DNA of 64,000 bases from Flavobacteriales bacterium (GTDB taxonomy: Bacteria; Bacteroidota; Bacteroidia; Flavobacteriales_F; PHOS-HE28). Below, piece by piece: positions 9,001-21,459 of this stretch; the stretch's first letter is position 1; each line of letters starts with the position of its first letter. The notes under the pieces were generated by a model that was given only the letters and a program-made list of their open reading frames with translations, was not told the origin of the DNA and did not search any database. The position numbers were made by a program, and so were the translations under genes. The stretch is from positions 310,001 to 374,000 of the forward strand of contig JADJCS010000009.1 in NCBI GenBank assembly GCA_016703105.1, given 5' to 3'.

Positions 9001-10980
9001 ATGTCAGAGACAGCAGTGGAAATGAGCGAGAAGAAGAAGAAGGCCTCGGCCAGCTATTCGGCGGATAGTATCCAGGTTTTGGAGGGCCTCGAGGCGGTGC
9101 GGAAACGCCCCGCGATGTACATCGGCGACATCAGCACCAAGGGGCTGCACCACTTGGTCTACGAGGTGGTGGACAACTCCATCGACGAGGCCCTGGCCGG
9201 GCATTGCGATACGATCAATGTGCAGATCCTGCCCGACAACAGTATCCGTGTGAAGGACAACGGCCGCGGTATCCCCGTGGACATGCATGCCAAGGAGGGC
9301 AAGAGCGCCCTCGAGGTGGTGATGACCGTGCTGCACGCCGGTGGCAAGTTCGACAAGGACAGCTACAAGGTGTCCGGCGGTCTGCACGGCGTCGGGGTGA
9401 GCTGCGTGAACGCGCTGAGCGATATGCTTCTGGCCGAAGTACACCGCGATGGCAAGATCTACCAACAAGAGTACAGCGAGGGAAAGCCCAAATACGCGGT
9501 GAAGGAGGTCGGCAAGACCGACCAGCGGGGCACCATCGTCACCTTCCATCCCGATGCCACCATCTTCCAGGTCTCCGAGTTCAACTACGATACCCTGGCG
9601 GCCCGCCTGCGGGAACTATCCTTCCTGAACAAGGGCATCAAGCTGACGTTGACCGACGAGCGCCACACGAACGAAGATGGCAGCTTCGTACACGACACCT
9701 TTTACAGCGATCGTGGTCTGGTAGAGTTCGTGCAATACCTGGACGGCACCCGCGCGCCGCTGATCGAGGACGTGATCTACATGGAAGGGGAGAAGCAGGA
9801 TATCCCCGTGGAGATCGCGATGGTGTACAACGATTCCTACACCGAGAACCTGCACTCCTACGTCAACAACATCAACACCCACGAGGGTGGCACGCACCTG
9901 GCCGGTTTCCGCCGGGGCCTGACCCGCACGTTGAAGAAGTACGCGGACAACAGCGGAGCCACCAAGAACCTCAAGTTCGAGATCGCGGGCGATGACTTCC
10001 GCGAGGGGCTCACCTGCGTGATCAGCGTGAAGGTGCAGGAGCCCCAGTTCGAAGGCCAGACCAAGACCAAGCTCGGCAACAACGAGGTGATGGGCGCGGT
10101 GGATATGGCCGTGAGCGAGATGCTCGAGAACTACCTCGAAGAGCACCCGAAGGATGCCAGGCAGATCGTGGACAAGGTGATCTTGGCAGCCACAGCCCGC
10201 CACGCCGCGAAAAAGGCTCGCGAGCTGGTGCAGCGTAAAGGCGCTTTCACCGGCGGTGGTCTACCCGGGAAACTGGCCGATTGCCAGAGCAAGGATGCCA
10301 GCGCGAGCGAACTTTTCATGGTCGAAGGAGATTCCGCCGGCGGCACCGCCAAGCAGGGCCGCAACCGCGAGTTCCAGGCGATCCTACCCCTGCGCGGGAA
10401 GATCCTGAACGTGGAGAAGGCCATGCAGCACAAGATCCTCGACAACGAGGAGATCCGGAACATCTACACCGCGCTGGGCGTGCACATCGGCACCGAGGAG
10501 GACAGCAAGGCGCTCAACATGGACAAGCTGCGCTACCACAAGATCGTGATCATGTGCGATGCCGACGTGGACGGCAGCCACATCCAGACCCTGATCATGA
10601 CCTTCTTCTTCCGTCACATGCAGCCGCTGATCGAACAGGGCTATCTCTACATCGCCACCCCGCCGCTCTATCTGGTGAAGAAAGGGAAGGAGCAGGTGTA
10701 TTGCTGGAACGAGGCCGAGCGCGATCTGGTGATCGAGCGCATGAAAGCCGGGAACAAGGAGGCCAGCGTGGGCGTGCAGCGCTACAAGGGTCTCGGTGAA
10801 ATGAACGCTGAGCAGCTCTGGGAAACCACCATGGACCCGAGCCGCCGCACCCTCCGCCAGGTGACCATCGAGAACGGTGCCGAGGCCGATCGCGTCTTCA
10901 GCATGCTCATGGGCGACGATGTGCCGCCCCGCCGCGAGTTCATCGAGAAGAACGCGATCTACGCGAAGCTCGACGTGTAG
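9001..10980 (+). CDS. gyrB: DNA gyrase subunit B
   Basis: 659-aa ATPase subunit of gyrase, which introduces negative supercoils together with GyrA. The start at 9001 is used because the GyrB body begins right after it (SYSADSIQVLEGLEAVRKRPAMYIGD); the open frame to its left is the 3' end of the barrel gene in another frame. GHKL ATPase residues are visible (VDNSIDEALAG, DNGRGIPVD, GGLHGVGVSCVNALS). The TOPRIM motifs EGDSAGG and DADVDGSHI are present, as is the C-terminal YKGLGEMN motif. The length matches Bacteroidota GyrB without the proteobacterial insertion. It is followed by a terminator shared with the convergent adhesin gene. Confidence 0.97.
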   Translation: MSETAVEMSEKKKKASASYSADSIQVLEGLEAVRKRPAMYIGDISTKGLHHLVYEVVDNSIDEALAGHCDTINVQILPDNSIRVKDNGRGIPVDMHAKEGKSALEVVMTVLHAGGKFDKDSYKVSGGLHGVGVSCVNALSDMLLAEVHRDGKIYQQEYSEGKPKYAVKEVGKTDQRGTIVTFHPDATIFQVSEFNYDTLAARLRELSFLNKGIKLTLTDERHTNEDGSFVHDTFYSDRGLVEFVQYLDGTRAPLIEDVIYMEGEKQDIPVEIAMVYNDSYTENLHSYVNNINTHEGGTHLAGFRRGLTRTLKKYADNSGATKNLKFEIAGDDFREGLTCVISVKVQEPQFEGQTKTKLGNNEVMGAVDMAVSEMLENYLEEHPKDARQIVDKVILAATARHAAKKARELVQRKGAFTGGGLPGKLADCQSKDASASELFMVEGDSAGGTAKQGRNREFQAILPLRGKILNVEKAMQHKILDNEEIRNIYTALGVHIGTEEDSKALNMDKLRYHKIVIMCDADVDGSHIQTLIMTFFFRHMQPLIEQGYLYIATPPLYLVKKGKEQVYCWNEAERDLVIERMKAGNKEASVGVQRYKGLGEMNAEQLWETTMDPSRRTLRQVTIENGAEADRVFSMLMGDDVPPRREFIEKNAIYAKLDV

Positions 10981-10994
10981 ATCGCACTGAACGT

Positions 10995-11440
10995 TCACAG
11001 TGGACTGTTTTTGATCCAATGGCGAAGAAGCCTCGAGGATCGGGGCTTTCGTCGTTTTGCGGGATACGGAACGTACCGCAATACTGTCACATGCCCCTTG
11101 GCCTTCCCGTAGTCCCTTGAGAGCATATCGCGGTACTTCAACTCCCACACATAGACCTCACTTTCCACTGCTACGCCGTGGTAGTTTCCGTCCCAAACTT
11201 CGCCGGGCGTGGTGCTGGTGAAGAGGCGTTCGCCCCAGCGGTCGAAAATGAGGAACTCGTAGTTGTCCACCCAGGGCAGGTTGAAGATGGGTACGAAGCC
11301 ATCGTTGATGCCGTCGCCATCCGGCGTGAAGGCGTTCGGCACATGCACGATCAGGAGATCGTAGATCACCACGGTGGTGCAGATCTCGTCCGGGCAGTTG
11401 TTGGCATCGCTCGCGGTGAGGCAAACCTCGTACATGCCCC
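10995..11440 (-). CDS. Giant adhesin, C-terminal fragment with type B T9SS sorting domain (after frameshift)
   Basis: This is the 3' end of the giant gene and begins after a frame change in the C-run at 11437-11441. It starts GMYEVCLTASDANN, the end of a PKD domain, and continues into a gliding-motility-type C-terminal domain: VPNAFTPDGDGINDGF, FLIFDRWGERLF, VWDGNYHG and HVTVLR. That is the T9SS type B (TIGR04131-like) sorting signal, so the giant should be secreted through T9SS. Adding one base to the C-run restores the frame from DFAGLGSSTLEYPEFTFPDGEG into this segment. After HVTVLR the frame runs another 26 residues through the gyrB terminator, which is longer than usual for this domain. 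Confidence 0.8.
11028..11058 (+). terminator. Terminator after gyrB, inside the 3' end of the convergent adhesin gene
   Basis: Stem aagcctcga (11028-11036) with tcggggctt (11040-11048), one G-U pair and a 3-nt loop, followed by tcgtcgtttt. It overlaps the last codons of the convergent giant gene, whose stop lies 14 bp beyond the gyrB stop. Confidence 0.65.
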
Positions 11441-11441
11441 C
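11437..11441 (-). other. Frameshift in the giant adhesin gene (C-run)
   Basis: A run of five C (five G on the coding strand) lies where the upstream PKD frame (FPDGEG) and the downstream frame (GMYEVCLTAS) fail to meet. Adding one G to the coding strand gives FPDGEGGMYEVCLTAS. A homopolymer base-call error is the likeliest cause. Confidence 0.75.
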
Positions 11442-14400
11442 TCGCCATCGGGGAAGGTGAACTCCGGATATTCCAACGTGCTGCTTCCAAGCCCGGCGAA
11501 GTCCCACAGGAAGTTGACCGCATTGGGCGAAGAGGCATCGAAGAACTGCACGGTGGGATCATCGATGAAGATCGTATCAGGCGCATAGCTGAACGCAGCC
11601 TCGACCGGAGGTGGGGTGGCCACATTGGTCAGTCCGATCGCCTTGCATCCCGCAGCGTCCATCATCATAATGTTGTAGGGTCCGGGGCACAGGCCGGGGA
11701 AGTACCCGCCCAATTGGAACGCGCCGCCGTTCAGGCTGAAGTAGAGGCCTTCCGTATCAGCGGCTATCACAGTGCCGTCGCAACTACCCGGACAGGTTTC
11801 GGGCAACCCGGCCAAGGCATCGATCACGAGCGGTGGAGGTTCGGTGACCACAGCGGTCGCGGAGGCGGAACAGCCGTTATCATCCACGCAGGTCACCGTG
11901 TACGTGCCTGTGCACAAGCCCCAGGCTGCGGTATCCGCGGGTCCGGCTACCCCGTTGCTCCATTGGTAGGTATAGCCTGTAGGTGCTGGGTTGCCACCGC
12001 TCACGGCCACCACCATGCTTCCATTGCATTCGCCGAAGCAGACCGCATCGCTGGCGCTGGTGACGGGAAGGATCGGCGTGGTGAGTACCACCGTCACACT
12101 ATCCAGTGAAGCACAGCCATCGGGTGTGGTCACGGTCCAGAACAGCAGGTGTGGGCCTCCATTGGTCGCTGTGACCGTGGTGTTCGCTGCGGAAGGATCC
12201 GCGAAGCTCACGTCCGAGGGCCCGCTCCACAGGCCCGAGGTCCAGGCTCCTGTGGCCGCTAGTGTGGCCTCCAAGGTGCAACTCACTTGATCGGGTCCGG
12301 CATCCGGTGGGGCGATCAGGAAGACGTTCACGGTCGCGCTCGCGCTCACGTTCGGGCAGGCGATGATGCCGAAGACAGTGTAGGTGTAAGCCCCAACGGG
12401 ATCTGTGCCCGGATCGAAATCACCGGAACACGCCACACCATAGGGATCGGTCCATGACCCACCGGCATCCGGCGTTCCACCGAGCAGTTGGAACAGATCC
12501 ACGTTCGGTGCCTCGGGGCAAACCGTCACGCTTCCATCAAGACCTGCGTCCGGCAAGGGCTCCACCGCAACGAGCACATCCGCAGCCGCATCCAGGCAGG
12601 GTGTGGTGCCCGTAACAGTGTAGGTGAAAGTGCCATCAGGATCCACTGCCGGATCGAAGGTTCCGCTCACGATCGTTCCACCCGTGTTCGTCCAAACACC
12701 GCCCGCATCCGGTGTGCCGCCTAGCGAATTGAAAAGTTGAATGGGGCCGTCGTCCGAGCAAAGGGCAACGCTGCCATCAATCCCAGCATCCGGCGGTACC
12801 ACCACCGAGACGGTGACGAACGAAGTATCGCTCACGCACGGCGGCGGAACGACGAGCAGGTACATGTAAATGCCCGCAGGATCCAGGGTCGCGTCGAACG
12901 AGCCGCTATGCACGAGCCCATTTGGGTCGGTCCATGCGCCACCTGGATCCGGTGAACCGCTTAGCGAGGGGAACAGATCAGTGGCAGGTGCGTTGCCGCA
13001 AAGCGTCAACGTTCCGTCAATGCCAGCGTCCGGATCGGTGAGCAGTACGACCGTGATCACGCCCTGGTCGTTCGGGCAAGGGGCGGTGCCGGTCACCGTG
13101 TATGTGTACGCGCCTGCGGGATCAAGTCCTGGGGTGAAAAGCCCCGCGAACGGGTTGCCGTTCGGATCGGTCCATGTACCGCCAGCATCCGCATTACCAA
13201 GCTCAGGGAAGAGCAGCACGGGGGCGCCGGCAGCACAGAGGTTCAGTATGGCATCCGTGCCCGCATCGGGTTCCGTCACGATGTTCACCGCGATCACCGC
13301 AGATGCCGCAGGGCAGGGTGGTGTACCTGCCACGGTATAGGTGTAGTTGCCAGCAGGATCGATGATCGGATCGAACAGGCCCGCATGCGCAACACCGTTC
13401 GGATCCGTCCAGGAGCCACCCGGATCCGGGCTTCCACCCAGCAAGCTGAAGAGGTCTTGTGATGCACCTATCGCACATGCGGCGAGCACACTGTTGCTTC
13501 CTGCGTCTGGCGGAATGGAAAGCGTGATCGCAACCGTCGCGCTCACGCTGGAGCACGGCAGCGGAACGGTGATAGTGTAGGTGTAAACACCTGCCGGATC
13601 GTTGGCAGGGTCGATGGTGCCGCTATGCGCGTTGCCGTTGGGATCGGTCCATGATCCACCGGCATCGGGAGTGCCTCCCAATTGCGCGAAGAGATCGGTC
13701 GGTGCATCGGATGTGCAAAGCGTGAGCGCACCAGGAGTGCCTGGATCGGGAAGGTTCACCACGGTCACCGTGGCGCTAGCGGCGGCGTTCGGGCAGGGTG
13801 CCGTGCCGGTCACCGTGTAGGTATAAACACCCGCGATGTCCATGCCCGGCGTGAATGTTCCGCTGTGCGCGTTGCCGTTCGGATCGCTCCACGTCCCACC
13901 CAGATCCGGCGTGCCGCCTAACGAGGCGAACAGATCGGACGGTGGACTGGAAACACACAACGTCAGCGAGCCGTCCGTGCCAGGATCCGGCGGTGTGGAG
14001 ATCGCGACCGCAACGGTGGAAGTGACGCTCACACAGGGCGGGGGAACAGTGATCGTGTAGGTGTACGTGCCTGGTGCATCCGTGGTAGGATCAAATGTGC
14101 CGCTGAAGGGATCGCCATTGGGGTCGGTCCATGATCCGCCCGCGTCCGGTGATCCGCCCAGTTGAGCGAACAGATCGCCGATGGGATCGGTGGTACACCA
14201 GGTGATCGCCCCGGGAAGACCAGGATCGGGCAAGCTCACCACGCTCACCGTAACAACGGCTGACGCTGCCGGGCAAGGCACACTGCCGTTCACGGTGTAG
14301 GTGTAATCCCCCTGGACGTCATTCGCAGGATCGAACGTACCGCTGTGCGCGGCGCCGTTCGGATCGACCCAGGTCCCGCCCAGATTCGGGGTTCCACCCA

Positions 14401-17371
14401 ATGAAGCGAAGAGCGTCCCTGGTGGGCTGGAGATGCACAACGTGAGCGATCCATCAATTCCCGGATCCGGTGGCGTGGAGAGGGTGACAGCGACGGTGGA
14501 AGTAACGCTTAAACAAGGCGGAGGAACAGTGATCGTGTAGGTGTAGGAGCCCGGTGTATCCATTGCGGGATCAAAGTTTCCGCTGAAGGGATCGCCGTTG
14601 GGATCGGTCCATGATCCGCCCGCGTCCGGTGTTCCGCCCAGTTGAGCGAACAGATCGCCGATGGGATCGGTGGTGCACCAAGTGATCGCCCCTGGAAGCC
14701 CGGGATTCGGCAGGCTCACCACGCTGACGGTCACCACTGCGAGGTCCGAAGGGCACGGAGCGGTTCCGTTCACGGTGTACGTGTAGTCGCCGATCACGTC
14801 GTTCGCTGGATCGAAGGAGCCGCTGTGCGAGACACCGTTGGGATCGGTCCACGTCCCACCGCCGTTGGGCGAACCGCCCAACGAAGCGAACAGACCGGTG
14901 ACCGGGCTGGAGATACACAGCGTGATCGCACCATCCGATCCGGCATCTGGCGGTGTGGCCAGCGAAACGGTGACCGTGGACGTCACACTCACGCATGGCG
15001 GGGGAACCGCGATAGTGTAGGTGTAAATACCTGCTGGGTCGCTTGCTGGATCGATCTGGTTGGTCTGTGCAACTCCATTGGGATCGGTCCAAGTGCCGCC
15101 CGCATCAGGCGTTCCGCCCAACTGGGTGAACAGATCCGCTGGGCCATCCGTGAGGCAGAGCGTGATCGATCCGGGAAGACCTGCATCCGGCAAAGCCACG
15201 ACGCTCACCGTCACCACCGCTGATGCGGAAGGACACGGCGCCGTCCCGTTCACCGTGTAGGTGTAATCACCGGCGGGATCGTTAGCCGGGTTGAAGGTGC
15301 CACTGTGCGCGTTGCCGTTGGGATCGGTCCAAGATCCACCGGCATCGGGGCTGCCACCGAGCGAAGCGAAGAGCCCGGTGGGCGGGCTGCTGATGCACAA
15401 GGTGAGGGCATCATCGATGCCTGCATCGGGCGGCTGAACCTCGCTCACCGTTACAGTGCTGTTCACGCTCACGCATGGCGGTGGAACGGCGATGGTGTAG
15501 GTATAGACACCCGGGTTCATGTTCGCCGGATCATACTGTCCTGCAACTACAGGGCTCGGGCCGGTCCAGTTGCCACCGGCATCAGGCGTTCCACCTAACT
15601 CTGTAAAGAGGTCGGCTGCACCATCGGTAGTGCATAAGGTGATCGAACCCGGAAGACCGGCGTCCGGCAGGGCCACTACGCTCACGGTGACGATGGCCGA
15701 TGCCGATGGGCACGGCGCCGTCCCGTTCACCGTGTAGGTGTAATCACCCGCTGGATCGTTAGCTGGGTTGAAGGCGCCACTGTGTGCGTTGCCGTTGGGA
15801 TCGGTCCAGGAGCCACCAGCATCCGGGCTGCCACCAAGCGAAGCGAAGAGCGAAGCGGCCGGGCTGCTGATGCACAAGGTGAGGGCATCATCGATGCCCG
15901 CATCGGGCGGTTGCACTTCGCTCACCGTCACGGTACTGTTCACGCTCACACACGGCGGCGGTACGGTGATCGTATAGGTGTATACCCCCGGGTTCATGTT
16001 CGCCGGATCGTACTGTCCACCGACCACGGGGCTTGGGCCGGTCCAGTTGCCGCCCGCATCAGGCGTTCCGCCCAACTGGGTGAACAGATCCGCTGGGCCA
16101 TCCGTGAGGCAGAGTGTGATCGATCCGGGAAGACCTGCATCCGGCAAAGCCACGACGCTCACCGTCACCACCGCTGATGCGGAAGGACACGGCGCGGTCC
16201 CGTTCACTGTGTAGGTGTAATCACCGGCGGGATCGATGGCCGGGTTGAATGTGCCACTGTGCGCGTTGCCGTTGGGATCGGTCCAAGATCCACCGGCAGC
16301 GGGGCTGACGCCGAGCGAAGCGAAGAGCCCGGTGGGCGGGCTGCTGATGCACAAGGTGAGGGCATCATCGATGCCTGCATCGGGCGGCTGAACCTCGCTC
16401 ACCGTTACAGTGCTGTTCACGCTCACGCATGGCGGTGGAACGGCGATGGTATAGGTATAGACACCCGGGTTCATGTTCGCCGGATCGTACTGTCCACCGA
16501 CCACGGGGCTTGGGCCGGTCCAGTTGCCGCCGGCATCAGGTGCTCCGTTCAGTTGTGCGAAGAGGTCGGCGGGCGCATCCGTCGCGCATAGCGTGATCGC
16601 TCCAGGCAAGCCCGCATCCGGGTTGGTCACCACGTTCACATCGACCGCTGCCGTTGCGGTCGGGCATGGTGCGATCCCCACAACGGTGTAGGTATAGATC
16701 CCCGCGTTCATGTTTGCCGGGTTGAACATCCCAGCGGCCACGGGGCTCGGGCCAGACCAAGTACCTCCTGGATCCGGAGAACCACCCAGCTGACCGAGGA
16801 GACCGACGGCAGGACTCGTCGCGCACAACGCGATTGCCCCATCGATCCCTGCATCAGGCATCGCATTGACGGATACCGTTATGGTCGCCGTTTCGTTCGG
16901 GCAGGGTGCAGTGCCGGTGATGGTGTACACGTATGCTCCCGCGTTCATACTCGAAGGATCGAACATGCCACCGACCACCGGGCTTGGCCCGCTCCATGTG
17001 CCGCCAGCATCAGGCGTTCCGCCCAACTGCGTGAAGAGGCTCACAGCGGCATTTGTACTGCACAGCGTGATCGCACCATCCACGCCGGGATCAGGCGGTG
17101 TGTTGGTGGTCATGGACACCGTGGCGGTTTCGCTGGGGCAGGGCGCAGTGCCGTTGACGGTGTAGGTGTAGACGCCATCGGCATCTGTCCCCGGTGTGAA
17201 CGTTGCACCGAACGCACCACCACCGGGCGCGGTCCAAGTGCCGCCGGCATTAGGCGTTCCACCGAGTTGTGCGAAGAGGTCAACTACGCCATCAGTGCTG
17301 CAGACAGTGATAGATCCATTGGTACCGGGATCGGGTGGCGTGTTGATCGTGGTGGTGACCGTTGCGTTCTT
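11442..17371 (-). CDS. Giant adhesin, central fragment: 21 tandem Cys-paired modules, SprB and PKD domains
   Basis: Central part of the giant secreted protein. In coding order it has 21 modules of about 80 aa. Each module has a PDAG linker, a TLC cysteine, LFAQLGGTPDAGG, WTDPNG or WSGPSP, a FDP..DPAG turn, YTYTV, a second cysteine in PCP or PPPC, and a VTVSVV strand. After them come a degenerate module, two SprB-type repeats (DAVCFGECNGSMVVAVSGG; ETCPGSCDGTVIAADTEG) and a PKD domain (VEAAFSYAPD, FLWDFAGLGSS). Each module has exactly two cysteines about 50-55 residues apart, suggesting one disulfide per module. The frame is lost at both ends by single-base homopolymer changes (near 17372 and 11441). 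Likely an extended surface fibre for adhesion or gliding; the ligand is unknown. Confidence 0.8.
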
Positions 17372-17374
17372 GGG
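17372..17374 (-). other. Frameshift in the giant adhesin gene (G-run)
   Basis: The coding strand reads tgcccaagaac, breaking the module between TGTAPCP and NATVTTTIN. One extra C would give CPKNATV, matching paralogous modules (CPNETATI, CPNEVATV). A single-base deletion in a homopolymer is inferred. Confidence 0.7.
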
Positions 17375-17682
17375 CAGGGTGCGGTGCCGGTGACGGTATA
17401 CACATACGCCCCGGCATTCATACTCGAAGGATCGAACATGCCACCCACAACAGGGCTTGGTCCGATCCACGTACCGCCGGCATCTGGTGTTCCGCCGAGT
17501 TGTGCGAATAGTGAAACGGCCGCATCGGTACTACAGAGTGTGATCGCACCATCCACACCCGGATCAGGCGGCGTGTTGGTGGTCATGCTCACGGTCGCGG
17601 TTTCGCTGGGGCAGGGTGCGACGCCATTGACGGTATAGGTGTACACGCCGTCCGCATCGGTGCCGGGTGTGAACGTGCCCAA

Positions 17683-20817
<3,135 letters not shown>

Positions 20818-20914
20818 CCACAGCGGCCCGACCCAGCCTATTCGGCGAACACCGTGATATGGACGACGGAAGGTGGGAATACAGACAGACCAGGGCCCCT
20901 CGACGTGGATTCGG

Positions 20915-21459
20915 CTATTTCATCAAGGTGATATGGCCCACGAATTCCCTCTTCTCCAAGGAATACCCGGCCTTCACCTGCAACTTGTAAGGGTATACAC
21001 CCTGCGCCAGCACTTCGCCACCGCTGTTGTTCATGGTCCCGTTCCATGCCAGTGCCGGATCCGCCGAACGGAACACCAGCTCCCCCCACCTGTCGAAGAT
21101 CATAAGTTCGAAATCCACGTTGGAGATGTCGTTCCCTACAATGGAGAACGTTTCGTTAAGGCCATCGCCGTCCGGCGTGAAGGTGTTCGGAACGTAGACG
21201 AGCAGAACATTCTCGACCTCCACCAAGCGGGTGATCGAATCGGGACAGCCCAAACTGTTGGTCACGTAAAGCGTGACAGGATAGCTGTGCCCGAACTGGT
21301 CAGGGAACGAGAATACCGGGTCGGGATCTTGCGAGGTGCCGAGCCCTGCGAAATCCCAATCATAGGTCACCGCATAGGGTCCTGCCTGTTCGTTGAACTG
21401 CAGATGCGGCCAAAGAATGTTCGCCGGGTTCTCGGACCAACTGAACTGGGCCTCGGGCA
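20915..21459 (-). CDS. Nidogen-domain adhesin, C-terminal fragment with type B T9SS domain (after frameshift)
   Basis: Continuation of the nidogen-domain gene after a frame change in the G-run 21460-21462. It begins LPEAQFSWSENP, followed by a PKD domain (VTYDWDFAGLGTSQDPDPVFSFPDQFGHSYPV), a cysteine-containing strand (NSLGCPDSITRLVEV) and a canonical gliding-motility C-terminal domain: VPNTFTPDGDGLNETF, FELMIFDRWGELVF, LAWNGTMNN, YPYKLQVK and FVGHITLMK at the terminus. This is the T9SS type B signal that directs the whole protein across the outer membrane. One extra C on the coding strand restores continuity with TTLMVDLVTVLP. Confidence 0.8.

Noticed and set aside
9004..9549. Minus-strand frame over gyrB
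   Set aside because: Antisense to conserved GyrB ATPase sequence, with no independent signals.
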